In this document: piece by piece, positions 32,505 to 40,523 of the stretch | How the letters are laid out: every line of letters begins with the position of its first letter | How positions within the stretch are numbered: the stretch's first letter is position 1 | Assembly (NCBI GenBank): GCA_904395905.1 | Contig: CAJFNZ010000121.1 | Span: forward strand, 1 to 40,523 | From: an uncultured Oscillospiraceae bacterium | GTDB taxonomy: Bacteria; Bacillota; Clostridia; Oscillospirales; Oscillospiraceae | Direction of reading: 5' to 3' | DNA: 40,523 bases | Program-made: the position numbers and the translations under genes | Notes under the pieces: generated by a model | What the model was told of the DNA's origin: nothing | What the model saw: the letters and a program-made list of their open reading frames with translations, nothing else | The model's database searches: none

Positions 32505-34007
32505 ATGCATGAACATTTTTGGGAGCGCTTCCGCCAGGAGGCGCAGGAAGGCCTCCAGCTCTGGGAGAGCCCCTCGGTGTCCGTGGGCGTCGTCAAGGAC
32601 GGCCAGGTGGTCCTCTGCGAGGGCTTCGGCCTGCGGGACGAGGCCGGCGGGCTTCCCGCCAACGGCCAGACTCTCTACCAAATCGGCAGCTGCTCCAAGG
32701 CCTTCACCGCGGCCCTGGTGGCCATCCTGGTTGACCAGGGGAAGCTGGACTGGGACACGCCCATCCGCCAGTACGTGCCGGAGGTGCGGTTCTACGACGA
32801 ATATCTCACCCGCTCGGCGACCCTCCGGGACCTGCTGAGCCACCGGACCGGCCTGCCCCGCCACGAGTACGCCTGGTACGGCACCGACTTCACCAAGGAG
32901 CAGCTCATCCACAACCTCCGGTACCTGGAGCCCAACCAGCCCATGCGGACGGTCTTCCAGTACAACAACCAGTGCTATATCCTGGCCGGCTACATCGTCG
33001 AGCGGCTGACCGGCAAGACGTACGAGCAGTGCCTCTCGGAGTACCTCTTTGAGCCCCTGGGCATGACGCGCACCTGCGCCTTCCTGGACGACATCGAGGG
33101 CGACGCCAACCACGCCACGCCCTACGACCGTCCGGACCCCCTGGACGTGCTCCACGGGAAGCGGGCCATCCCCTTCTACCGGATGCCCGCGGAGGACAAG
33201 GCCGCCGGCATCGGCACGCCCCTGGGCCCGGCCGGCTCCATCAACTCCTGCCCGGAGGATATGCTCAAGTGGGTCCAGCTGCACCTGAACCATGGCCGCG
33301 TCGGCGACCGGCAGCTGATTTCCGAGGCCGCCATGGCGCAGCTGCACCATCCCCAGATGCTCCTCCAGACGCCGCTGGACATGCCCATGGACGAGGCGGC
33401 ATTCCACTGCTACGGCCTGGGCTGGTTCCTGGAGAGCTTCCGCGGGAAGAAGCTCCTCCAGCACGGCGGCAACATCAACGGCTTCTCCGGCTTCACCGCC
33501 TTCCTGCCCGAGGAGAACCTGGGCGTGGTGGCCTACACCAACATGAACGGCAGCTACCTGCACTACGCCCTGGCCCGCACGGTCCTGGACCACTACCTGG
33601 GCTACGAGGACGGCAACTGGGTCCGGCGGTACCGGGACTTCGTGGCGGAGCGCCAGAAGAAGCTGCCCGACCAGATGGCGGCCTTCACCGGCAAGCAGGT
33701 GCCCGGCACCCATCCGGCCCACGAGCTGGCCGAGTACGCCGGCGTCTACCGCCGGGACGGCTATACGCCGGTGACGGTGACCGTGGAGGACGGCCGGCTG
33801 CACCTGGACTTCATCGGCACCCGGGCGGCCCTGACCCATTACCACTATGAGACCTTCCTGGTGGAGGGCGTGGTCGGCGAGCTGCCGCCCCGGATTCCCG
33901 TCCACTTCCACACGGCCGAGGTGGGCGGCGCCGTGGACGGCCTGGCCATGCCCCTGGTCACCGAGCCCGGCGGCAGCCTGATTCGCTTCCAAAAGCAGGA
34001 GGGATAG
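32505..34007 (+). CDS. Serine hydrolase, class C beta-lactamase/penicillin-binding-protein fold, copy 2
   Basis: 500 aa. Ser62-C-S-Lys65 nucleophile motif (QIGSCSKAFTA), Y-N-N in FQYNNQCYIL, HGG in LQHGGNINGFSG, and the same C-terminal beta domain as copy 1. ATG at 32505 has AAGGAG 8 nt upstream; a GTG three codons earlier lies on the RBS itself. No signal peptide, so cytoplasmic. Differences from copy 1 cluster around the YxN loop and the segment after PYDRPDPLDVLHGK, suggesting divided substrate ranges. The stop is directly followed by the DppB gene (34009), so hydrolysis and import are co-expressed. Confidence 0.9.
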   Translation: MHEHFWERFRQEAQEGLQLWESPSVSVGVVKDGQVVLCEGFGLRDEAGGLPANGQTLYQIGSCSKAFTAALVAILVDQGKLDWDTPIRQYVPEVRFYDEYLTRSATLRDLLSHRTGLPRHEYAWYGTDFTKEQLIHNLRYLEPNQPMRTVFQYNNQCYILAGYIVERLTGKTYEQCLSEYLFEPLGMTRTCAFLDDIEGDANHATPYDRPDPLDVLHGKRAIPFYRMPAEDKAAGIGTPLGPAGSINSCPEDMLKWVQLHLNHGRVGDRQLISEAAMAQLHHPQMLLQTPLDMPMDEAAFHCYGLGWFLESFRGKKLLQHGGNINGFSGFTAFLPEENLGVVAYTNMNGSYLHYALARTVLDHYLGYEDGNWVRRYRDFVAERQKKLPDQMAAFTGKQVPGTHPAHELAEYAGVYRRDGYTPVTVTVEDGRLHLDFIGTRAALTHYHYETFLVEGVVGELPPRIPVHFHTAEVGGAVDGLAMPLVTEPGGSLIRFQKQEG

Positions 34008-34008
34008 C

Positions 34009-34938
34009 ATGGCCCGGTATCTCGTCAAGCGGCTGCTCTATCTGATTCCCATGATGTTCCTGGTCATCCTCATGGTGTTCCTCATCATGTCCCTGACCCC
34101 CGGCGACCCGGCCACCAACGTGCTGCCCCTGACGACCCCGCAGGAGGTCAAGGACGCCTACAACGAGAGCGTGGGATACTCCGGCAGCCTTCTGGACCGG
34201 TTCGGCAACTACCTCCAGGGGCTCCTGTCAGGCAACGTCCTCTCCTACACCTCCGGCGAGAACATCTTCACGGAGCTGGCCGTCCGCTTTCCCCGGACGC
34301 TCTCGTTCAGCGGCTTCGCCTTCTGCCTGGCCGCCATCCTGGGCGTCGCCCTGGGGATTCTCAGCGCCATTCGCCAGTACTCGTTTCTGGACACCACGGT
34401 GACCATCTTCGCGGTGCTGTTCGCCTCGATTCCGTCGTTCTTCGTGGCGGTGCTGCTGGTGCTGCTGTTCTCGGTCAACCTGGGCGTCCTCCCCTCCTTC
34501 GGCATCACCGACGGCCTCCGGTCCTACGTCCTGCCGATGACCACCCTGGTGCTGGCCAATATCCCGGTCCTGAGCCGCATGACCCGTTCGGCCATGCTGG
34601 ACGCCATGAACCAGGATTTCATCCGCACGGCCCGGGCCAAGGGGTGCAGCGAGCGGCGCGTCATCTGGAAGCACGCCCTGAAGAACGCCTCGATGCCCAT
34701 CATCACCCTGCTGCTCAGCGGCCTGGCCACGACCCTGGGCGGGTCGGTGGTGGTGGAGCAGATCTTTTCCATCCCCGGCGTGGGCACGTATCTGCTCAGC
34801 GCCGTGCAGGAGAAAAACGTCCCGGTGGTCATGACCTGCGCGCTGCTGCTGTCGTTCATCTTCATGCTGGCCATGGTGCTGATGGACGTCTGCTTTGCCC
34901 TGATTGACCCCAAAATTCGAGCGAGGTACGGGAAATGA
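34009..34938 (+). CDS. dppB: Dipeptide/oligopeptide ABC transporter permease, DppB/OppB type
   Basis: 309 aa. Inner-membrane permease with six helices; typical start MARYLVKRLLYLIPMMFLVILMVF, the MSLTPGDPA segment, and the ATPase-contact EAA-type loop RTARAKGCSERRVIWKHALKN. RBS GGAGGGA lies 6 nt upstream. The last codons overlap the DppC start (ATGA). Confidence 0.95.
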   Translation: MARYLVKRLLYLIPMMFLVILMVFLIMSLTPGDPATNVLPLTTPQEVKDAYNESVGYSGSLLDRFGNYLQGLLSGNVLSYTSGENIFTELAVRFPRTLSFSGFAFCLAAILGVALGILSAIRQYSFLDTTVTIFAVLFASIPSFFVAVLLVLLFSVNLGVLPSFGITDGLRSYVLPMTTLVLANIPVLSRMTRSAMLDAMNQDFIRTARAKGCSERRVIWKHALKNASMPIITLLLSGLATTLGGSVVVEQIFSIPGVGTYLLSAVQEKNVPVVMTCALLLSFIFMLAMVLMDVCFALIDPKIRARYGK

Positions 34939-35819
34939 AGCGGGAAAAAAAGCTCTATGAGACGCTCCACAACAGCCGGGACAGCCGGCTGGGCGACGTG
35001 GCCAAGCGATATATCCGCAACCCGGCGGCGGTGCTGGGGGCGGTCATCTTTCTGGTCATCGTGTTCGTCTGCCTGTTTGCCAATTTCCTGATACCCGAGG
35101 AGATGGTGACGGCCTACGACACCGCCGCCCGCCTGAGCCCGCCCAGCGCCGAACACTGGTTTGGCACCGACAACGTCGGCCGGGACCTCTTCGCCCGGGT
35201 GCTCTACGGGGCGCGGACGACCGTGGGCATCGGCGTGGGCGCCACGCTGCTGTCCCTGGTGATGGGAGCGGCTCTGGCCTCCGTCTGCGCCCTGTTCAAG
35301 CGGGCGGACCTTCTCATCATGCGCGTCATCGACGTCGTCACCTGCGTGCCCTCCATCCTGCTGGCCCTGGTGCTGCTGGCCATCCTGGGCGGCAGCGTCT
35401 TCAACATGGTTCTGACCCTGACCCTTGTCTCGATTCCCACCTTCACCCTGCGGATCCGCGCGGTGATTCTCGGCGTGGTGGAGCAGGACTATATCCACGC
35501 GGCGCGGGTCACCGGCACGTCCGGCATCCGGCTGGTGCTGCGGCACATCCTGCCCAACGCCATCGACCCCATCATCGTGGACGCCACCATGACCATCTCC
35601 AGCATGATGCTCTCGGCGGCGGGCCTCTCGTTCATCGGCGTCGGCGTGGCGCCGCCGGCCCCCGAGTGGGGCGCCATGCTCAACTACGCCCAGCAGTTCT
35701 TCCAGACGGCCCCGTACATGGCCATTTTCCCCGGCGTGGCCATCGCCCTGACGGCCCTGTCCATCAACCTGGTGGGCGACGGCCTCCGGGACGCCCTGGA
35801 CCCCAAATCCATTCACTAG
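34935..35819 (+). CDS. dppC: Dipeptide/oligopeptide ABC transporter permease, DppC/OppC type
   Basis: 294 aa. N-terminal OppC domain (RYIRNPAAVLGAVIFLVIVFVC), the HWFGTDNVGRDLFARVLYGARTT block before the permease domain, and the EAA-type loop HAARVTGTSGIRLVLRHILPNA. Partner of DppB; coupled to it by a 4-bp overlap and followed by DppD 10 bp later with an AGGAGG RBS. Confidence 0.95.
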   Translation: MKREKKLYETLHNSRDSRLGDVAKRYIRNPAAVLGAVIFLVIVFVCLFANFLIPEEMVTAYDTAARLSPPSAEHWFGTDNVGRDLFARVLYGARTTVGIGVGATLLSLVMGAALASVCALFKRADLLIMRVIDVVTCVPSILLALVLLAILGGSVFNMVLTLTLVSIPTFTLRIRAVILGVVEQDYIHAARVTGTSGIRLVLRHILPNAIDPIIVDATMTISSMMLSAAGLSFIGVGVAPPAPEWGAMLNYAQQFFQTAPYMAIFPGVAIALTALSINLVGDGLRDALDPKSIH

Positions 35820-35829
35820 GAGGTCCCCA

Positions 35830-36828
35830 ATGGAACACACAGAACCCCTTCTCTCCGTGGAGGACCTGTCGGTAGACTTCCGGGTGGACCGGAAGACGGT
35901 GCTGCACGCCGTGCGGAACATCTCCTTCACGGTCCGCCGGGGCGAGACCGTGGGCCTGGTGGGCGAGAGCGGCTGCGGCAAGAGCGTCACCTGCATGTCC
36001 ATCCTCCGGCTCAACCCCGCCCGGCGGACCGAGTATCCCACGGGCCGGATCCTCTTTGACGGCCAGGACCTCCTGACGATGCCGCCCAAGGCCCTCCAGG
36101 CCGTTCGGGGCAGCAGCATCTCCATGGTCTTCCAGGAGCCCATGACGGCCATGAACCCCCTGTTCACCATCGGCGACCAGATGATGGAGGCCCTCCGGGT
36201 CCACGACCGCCGCATGGAAAAGGCCGAGGCCCGGGAGCTGTGCCTGGACGCCATCGCCCGGGTGAAGATTCCCAATCCCCAGCGGATCTTCGACGCCTAC
36301 CCCTTCACCCTCAGCGGCGGGATGCGCCAGCGCATCATGATTGCCATGGCCATGGTGACGAAGCCCCAGCTGCTGCTGTGCGACGAGCCCACCACGGCCC
36401 TGGATGTGACCATCCAGGCCCAGGTGCTGGACCTGATGAACCAGCTGAAGGCCGAGGCCGGCACGGCCATCGTCTTCATCACCCACGACCTGGGCGTCAT
36501 CAGCGAAATGGCCGACCGGGTCCTCATCATGTACGGCGGGCGGATCTGCGAGGAGGCCCCGGCCGAGGAGCTGTTCACCCATCCCCGGCATCCGTACACC
36601 ATGGGGCTCATCGACTCCCGGCCCGGCCCGGACTACCAGGGGGACCGGCTGAAGATGATTCCCGGCAGCGTGCCGACCCTGCGGGATATGCCGCCGGGAT
36701 GTCCGTTCCACAACCGCTGCGCCCATGCCAGCCCGGCGTGCAGCGAGGCGTTCCCGCCCTTTGAGGCGGCCGCGCCGGACCACTCGGTGGCCTGCTGCCG
36801 CTGGCGGGAGATTTCGAGAAATGGGTGA
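35830..36828 (+). CDS. dppD: Peptide ABC transporter ATP-binding protein, DppD/OppD type
   Basis: 332 aa. Walker A GESGCGKS, signature LSGGMRQR, Walker B LLCDEPTTALDV, switch His ITHDLGV. The C-terminal oligo_HPY segment (HPYTMGLIDS) with the CPFHNRCAHASPAC cysteine motif is typical of DppD/OppD. Forms a heterodimer with DppF at the cytoplasmic face of DppBC. Confidence 0.95.
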   Translation: MEHTEPLLSVEDLSVDFRVDRKTVLHAVRNISFTVRRGETVGLVGESGCGKSVTCMSILRLNPARRTEYPTGRILFDGQDLLTMPPKALQAVRGSSISMVFQEPMTAMNPLFTIGDQMMEALRVHDRRMEKAEARELCLDAIARVKIPNPQRIFDAYPFTLSGGMRQRIMIAMAMVTKPQLLLCDEPTTALDVTIQAQVLDLMNQLKAEAGTAIVFITHDLGVISEMADRVLIMYGGRICEEAPAEELFTHPRHPYTMGLIDSRPGPDYQGDRLKMIPGSVPTLRDMPPGCPFHNRCAHASPACSEAFPPFEAAAPDHSVACCRWREISRNG

Positions 36829-37834
36829 GACGACCATGAAGCAACACGGCGGGGAAGCCCCCCAATATTTCATCGAGGCCCGGGACCTGACCATGCATTT
36901 CCCGGCAAAGACCAACGGCCTGGGCCGGCCGGTCAGCTGGATCCACGGCGCCGACAAGGTCTCCTTCCAGGTGCCCAAGGGCAGGACCCTGGGCGTCGTG
37001 GGCGAGAGCGGCTGCGGCAAGTCCACCGTGGGCAAGATGCTCCTGAACATCTACCGGCCCACCTCCGGCCAGGTTCTCTACGACGGCCGGGACATCACCG
37101 GCCTCTCCCCCCGGGAGCGGCGGCCCTACACCAAAAAGATGCAGCTGGTGTGGCAGGACCCCTACTCCTCCCTGGACCCGCGGATGCGGGCCGGGGACAT
37201 CATCGGAGAGGGGCTGGAGAACTTCCGCCTCGTGAGCAGCCGTGCGGAGAAGCAGGAGCGGGTCGCCCGGCTGATGGCCATGTGCGGCCTGATGCCGGAG
37301 CAGGCCGGCCGCTATCCCCATCAGTTCTCCGGCGGCCAGCGGCAGCGGATCTGCATTGCCCGCGCCCTCTCGACGGACCCGGAGTTCATCGTCTGCGACG
37401 AGGCCGTCTCGGCCCTGGACGTCTCCATCCAGGCGCAGATTATCAACCTCCTCAAGGACCTTCAGGAACAGCTGTCCCTGACGTACCTGTTCATCTCCCA
37501 CGATTTGAACATCGTCCACTTCATCAGTGACGAGATTCTCGTCATGTACCTGGGCCAGGTGGTGGAGCGGGGCTCCATGGAGAAGGTCTACCGCAACCGC
37601 GCCCACCCCTACACCCAGGCGCTGTTCTCGGCCACGCCGGCCTTTACGGCGGCGGAAAAGGCCGGCAAACAGCGGATTATCCTGGAGGGCGACGTGCCCT
37701 CGCCGGTGGACCCGCCGGCCGGCTGCCGCTTCCGCAGCCGCTGCCCCTACGCCACCAAGGCCTGCGAGGACGACCCCGTCTGGCACACCGTCGAAGACGA
37801 CCACCAGGTCCGCTGCCATTTGTTTAATCATTAG
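36821..37834 (+). CDS. dppF: Peptide ABC transporter ATP-binding protein, DppF/OppF type
   Basis: 337 aa. Walker A GESGCGKS, signature FSGGQRQR, Walker B IVCDEAVSALDV (Ala-Val in place of the usual Pro-Thr), switch His ISHDLNI, and C-terminal HPYTQALFSA with CRFRSRCPYATKAC. The ATG at 36821 gives an 8-bp overlap with dppD and has GGGAG upstream at loose spacing; an ATG at 36836 is a possible alternative start. The gene ends exactly where the first of two intergenic repeats begins. Confidence 0.93.
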   Translation: MGETTMKQHGGEAPQYFIEARDLTMHFPAKTNGLGRPVSWIHGADKVSFQVPKGRTLGVVGESGCGKSTVGKMLLNIYRPTSGQVLYDGRDITGLSPRERRPYTKKMQLVWQDPYSSLDPRMRAGDIIGEGLENFRLVSSRAEKQERVARLMAMCGLMPEQAGRYPHQFSGGQRQRICIARALSTDPEFIVCDEAVSALDVSIQAQIINLLKDLQEQLSLTYLFISHDLNIVHFISDEILVMYLGQVVERGSMEKVYRNRAHPYTQALFSATPAFTAAEKAGKQRIILEGDVPSPVDPPAGCRFRSRCPYATKACEDDPVWHTVEDDHQVRCHLFNH

Positions 37835-37882
37835 TACACAACTGCGGTGGCTTGACTATCTATCCCCTACCGCTGTGCGCGC
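37834..37882 (+). repeat. 49-bp hairpin repeat, copy 1
   Basis: Differs from copy 2 (37926-37974) at three positions. It can fold with stem CACA-(ACT bulge)-GCGGT pairing ACCGC-TGTG and a loop of about 20 nt. Begins at the last base of the dppF stop codon. No known family recognised. Confidence 0.85.
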
Positions 37883-37925
37883 ACAGCTCGGGAGAGCTCT
37901 GAAAAACCAACTTTTTAAGACGGCC

Positions 37926-37974
37926 GTACACAACTGCGGCGGCTTGACTGTCTATCCCCTGCCGCTGTGCGCGC
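37926..37974 (+). repeat. 49-bp hairpin repeat, copy 2
   Basis: Same fold as copy 1, but the closing pair of the upper stem is C-G where copy 1 has T-A (GCGGC pairing GCCGC), so two of the three differences are compensatory; the third (G for A) is in the loop. The two copies are 92 bp apart in direct orientation, separated by a small AGCTC/GAGCT hairpin and a TTTTTAAGAC stretch. Downstream lies a short AGGCC-CTCG-GGCCT hairpin with TTT (37997-38013), then the binding-protein RBS. Confidence 0.85.
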
Positions 37975-38057
37975 GCTCTGTAATTCCCTGGCAACGAGGC
38001 CCTCGGGCCTTTTGCGCGGCGGATGCCGCATATCCCAATGGAAGGTGAGAAAACCCA

Positions 38058-39608
38058 ATGAAATCTCGGAAACCCCTGGTGGCCCTGCTGCTGGCTGTCG
38101 CCCTGCTGGCCACCTGCCTGGCCGGCTGCGGCGGGCAAAACACTTCGGACACCGCCGACGGCAGCGGGACCACTGCCTCCTCCGGCCGTACCCGGTCCAC
38201 CACCACCGGCCAGGCCGACAACAGCCTGACCATTGCCATCAATGACATCATTGATACCCTGGACCCGCAGCTGTTCGCCCGGAATATGGAGAACCTCATC
38301 AATATGCAGATCTTTGAGCCCATGTTCTACCGCGACAACGACGGCAACCAAGTCAACATCCTCATCGACTCCATGACCGAGAACGAGGACGGCTCCGTGG
38401 ACTTTGTCCTCAAGGAGGGCATCCAGTTCCAGTCCGGCGACACCCTCAAGGCCGAGGACATCGCCTACACCCTGGAGCGGTGCGAAACGTCCCCCATCTG
38501 CTCCGCCCTGTACGGCCCCATCACCATGACCATCACCGACGACACCCACTTCACCTGGCAGTTTGAGGGCGCCACCTTCGACGACCTCTACGCCTATATC
38601 GAAGTGATGCTGGTGGTCAACAAGTCCTACTGCGAGGAGTTCATCAGCGACCCGTCGGAGGATCTCGGCTTCAACACCGACGGCACCGGCGCGTACCAGT
38701 TCGTCGAGCACGCCAGCAACGGCGACGTGACGCTGGAGCGGTTCGAGGGCTACCACGGCGAGGCCCCCATCGACACCCTCTACTTCCGCTACGTGACCGG
38801 CAGCCAGGAGACGGCCTTTGAGGCCGGCGATTTGGACTACGCCACCTACACCCCCACCAACTTCGAGCTGATTCAGGAGTACGAGAACGTCACAACCCAG
38901 ACCCAGTTCCTCAACGGCGTCACGTTCCTCGCCGTCAACTGCACCGAGGGCGCGCCCACCAGCGACCTGCGGGTCCGCCAGGCCATCGCCTACTGCATGA
39001 ACAAGGACGACATCACCATCATCGGCAGTTCCGGCGCCGGCACCCCGGCCTATAACCTGGCCAACCCCCTGGTCCAGTACTACGGCGACGTGGCCGACCA
39101 TTTTGAGCAGGACATCGAGACGGCCAATGCGCTCATGACGGAAGCCGGCTATTCGGAAAGCAACCCGCTGGAGCTGACCCTGATTGTGCCCAGCAACCGT
39201 GCGGACTGGCCCGCCGCCTGCGAAATCATGAAGGAAGAGCTGGAGCAGTCCTACTTCGTCGTGAATATCGAGCAGGTCCCCGACACGTCCCGGTATTTCA
39301 CTTATGACTTCGACCTGGGAATGCTGAGCATCATCCTGACCACCCAGTTCAACTCCTATGCGCCCATGTTCCAGCTGGATTCCGGCATCAACCTGAGCGG
39401 CATCGACGATTCGGCCATCCTGGAGACCTTCTCCAACATGACCGACGAGGCGTCCACCCAGGAGGCGATGAAGGCGGCCACGGAGTCCCTGGCCTATATC
39501 CCCCTGTTCTACAACTCCGACCACTACGCCTTTGACAGCAATCTGAACCCGGGCCCCTACAATGTGGAGCTCTCCGGTTTCCTCTACCGGGAGTTCTCCT
39601 GGAAGTAA
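38058..39608 (+). CDS. Peptide-binding lipoprotein, family 5 solute-binding protein (DppA/OppA type)
   Basis: 516 aa. Signal peptide with lipobox LAGC (lipid-modified Cys24), a Ser/Thr-rich linker (about 25-53), then the SBP_bac_5 fold (LTIAINDIIDTLDPQ, VDFVLKEGIQFQSGDTLKAEDIAYTLER, TDGTGAYQFVEH, LRVRQAIAYCMNKDDI). Captures peptides outside the membrane and delivers them to DppBCDF. RBS GGAAGGTGAG is 7 nt upstream of ATG 38058. It is the last gene of the operon and is set off from dppF by 223 bp holding two hairpin repeats, which may allow separate, higher expression, as binding proteins are usually needed in excess. Confidence 0.95.
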   Translation: MKSRKPLVALLLAVALLATCLAGCGGQNTSDTADGSGTTASSGRTRSTTTGQADNSLTIAINDIIDTLDPQLFARNMENLINMQIFEPMFYRDNDGNQVNILIDSMTENEDGSVDFVLKEGIQFQSGDTLKAEDIAYTLERCETSPICSALYGPITMTITDDTHFTWQFEGATFDDLYAYIEVMLVVNKSYCEEFISDPSEDLGFNTDGTGAYQFVEHASNGDVTLERFEGYHGEAPIDTLYFRYVTGSQETAFEAGDLDYATYTPTNFELIQEYENVTTQTQFLNGVTFLAVNCTEGAPTSDLRVRQAIAYCMNKDDITIIGSSGAGTPAYNLANPLVQYYGDVADHFEQDIETANALMTEAGYSESNPLELTLIVPSNRADWPAACEIMKEELEQSYFVVNIEQVPDTSRYFTYDFDLGMLSIILTTQFNSYAPMFQLDSGINLSGIDDSAILETFSNMTDEASTQEAMKAATESLAYIPLFYNSDHYAFDSNLNPGPYNVELSGFLYREFSWK

Positions 39609-39629
39609 GCGCCCGCTTCCCGCAAAAAG

Positions 39630-39660
39630 CCGCCCCGGACCATCGGTCCGGGGCGGTTTC
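39630..39660. terminator. Bidirectional terminator between the binding protein and obgE
   Basis: CCGCCCCGGACC (39630-39641), ATC loop, GGTCCGGGGCGG (39645-39656). Followed by TTTC on the plus strand and, on the minus strand, by CTTTTTG. Serves both convergent genes. Confidence 0.9.
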
Positions 39661-39662
39661 GT

Positions 39663-40523
39663 TCAGGGCTCGTAGGTGAATTCCAAATCGTAAATGCTGA
39701 CGGTGTCGCCGGCCTCGATGCCCATGGCTTCCAACCGCTCGAAGAGGCCGCTGCGGCGCAGCTGCCGGTCGAAGTACATCCGGGACTCGTAGTCGGCCAG
39801 GTTCACATCCCCCAGCAGGCGCTCCATCCAGGGGCCCGAGACGCTCCACACGTCGTCGAAGCGCTCTATCTTCAGCTCCTCCACGCTGCCGGCCTCGGCC
39901 AGGGGCTTGACGTACTCCGGCTCGTAGACCCGCACCGGCGGCAGCTGGGCCAGCCTGCCGGCCACCGCCTTCATCAGCTCCCGAGTCCCCTGGGTGGTGG
40001 CCGCCGAAATCACGTAGAACGCGCAGCCCCGCCGCTCCACATACTGCCGCAGCCGCTCCAGGTTGTCGCTGTCCGGCGGCAGCAGGTCCGCCTTGTTGGC
40101 CGCCACCACCATGGGCCGCTGCGCCAGCTCCGGGGAGTATTCCTGGAGCTCGGCGTTGATTTTCTCAAAGTCCTCCACCGGGTCCCGGCCCTCGCTGCCC
40201 GACACGTCCACCACGTGGACCAGCAGCCGGCACCGGTCGATGTGCCGCAGGAAGTCGTGGCCCAGGCCGGCCCCCTCGGCCGCCCCCTCGATGATACCGG
40301 GGATGTCGGCCATGACGAAGGAGACGCCCTCATCCACGTAGATGACCCCCAGGTGGGGGAACAGCGTCGTGAAGTGGTAGTTGGCGATTTTCGGCCGGGC
40401 GTTGGAGGTGACCGACAGCAGCGTGGACTTGCCCACGTTGGGGAAGCCCACCAGGCCCACATCGGCCAGGAGCTTCAGCTCCAGAATCACCTCGCGCCGT
40501 TCCCCGGGCAGGCCGCCCTTGGC
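39663..40523 (-). CDS. obgE: GTPase Obg, C-terminal part (5' end beyond window)
   Basis: 287 codons visible; the frame stays open to the window edge ([26 protein letters not shown]), so the N-terminal glycine-rich Obg fold lies outside. G motifs: G1 [10 protein letters not shown]3 [10 protein letters not shown]4 NKADLL, G5 VISAAT. A C-terminal OCT domain (about the last 75 residues, [21 protein letters not shown]...[10 protein letters not shown]) marks the Firmicutes form. Essential ribosome-assembly and stress GTPase of the cytoplasm. The GTG at 40490 is internal and not the start. Confidence 0.96.
   Translation of the reverse strand, partial: AKGGLPGERREVILELKLLADVGLVGFPNVGKSTLLSVTSNARPKIANYHFTTLFPHLGVIYVDEGVSFVMADIPGIIEGAAEGAGLGHDFLRHIDRCRLLVHVVDVSGSEGRDPVEDFEKINAELQEYSPELAQRPMVVAANKADLLPPDSDNLERLRQYVERRGCAFYVISAATTQGTRELMKAVAGRLAQLPPVRVYEPEYVKPLAEAGSVEELKIERFDDVWSVSGPWMERLLGDVNLADYESRMYFDRQLRRSGLFERLEAMGIEAGDTVSIYDLEFTYEP

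Noticed and set aside
30509-32662. 717-codon minus-strand open frame opposite the serine hydrolase
   Set aside because: Antisense of a gene with all catalytic motifs; no recognisable protein.
30779-34007. The paired serine hydrolases as beta-lactam resistance genes
   Set aside because: No signal peptide, HGG in place of KTG, an extra C-terminal beta domain, and co-location with a peptide importer and epimerase point to peptide metabolism.
37834-37974. The two 49-bp repeats as a mini CRISPR array
   Set aside because: Only two copies, long spacing, internal hairpin with compensatory changes, and no cas gene in the window.

Overview
The window reads as chromosomal DNA of a strictly anaerobic, high-G+C (about two thirds by eye) Firmicute, most likely an Oscillospiraceae/Ruminococcaceae-type Clostridium. 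This is inferred from the T-box leader on alaS, the DUF3793, DUF6440 and C_GCAxxG_C_C families, a clostridial siroheme-ferredoxin protein, low-G+C sigma-A-type promoters (TTGACA-N17-TATAAT) inside very G+C-rich DNA, and the many soluble iron-sulfur oxidoreductases. No rRNA, tRNA, IS element, phage gene or CRISPR array was seen.

Layout. 1-971: start of alaS (minus strand) with a T-box leader, terminator and promoter. 972-5155: thiol/sulfur block with a C_GCAxxG_C_C/siroheme-ferredoxin fusion and a LysR regulator (minus), divergent from a CoA-disulfide reductase-rhodanese (plus). 5203-11411: small membrane protein, heterodimeric ABC exporter, short overlapping unknown gene and oligoendopeptidase F (all minus). 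11557-24187: a minus-strand succinate-forming module of twelve genes. 24688-26360: DUF3793, a DtxR-type regulator and a second C_GCAxxG_C_C protein. 26430-29389: lipoprotein, HAD phosphatase and AI-2E-type permease (minus). 29685-39608: plus-strand peptide-use operon (dipeptide epimerase, serine hydrolase, DUF6440, serine hydrolase, DppBCDF, then two hairpin repeats and the binding lipoprotein). 39663-end: obgE (minus, cut by the window edge).

The most interesting region is 11557-24187. In transcription order it encodes an LDH-like malate dehydrogenase, class II fumarase, HdrB, HdrC, HdrA, an MvhD/FlxD protein, FlxC-, FlxB- and FlxA-like proteins, a soluble fumarate-reductase iron-sulfur subunit, its flavoprotein, and a shortened AspT/SucE-family carboxylate transporter. 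Read together this is oxaloacetate -> malate -> fumarate -> succinate -> export, with fumarate reduction apparently wired to a complete NADH-oxidising HdrABC-FlxABCD flavin-based electron-bifurcation complex instead of to menaquinone. No membrane anchor subunit (FrdC/FrdD) is present and none of the redox proteins has a signal peptide. The proposal is a cytosolic NADH:fumarate reductase that reduces ferredoxin at the same time. The families are recognised from the sequence; the coupling is inference.

A second unexplained signal is a pair of 49-bp repeats between dppF and the binding-protein gene. Two of their three differences are compensatory changes in a shared stem, which argues for a selected hairpin.
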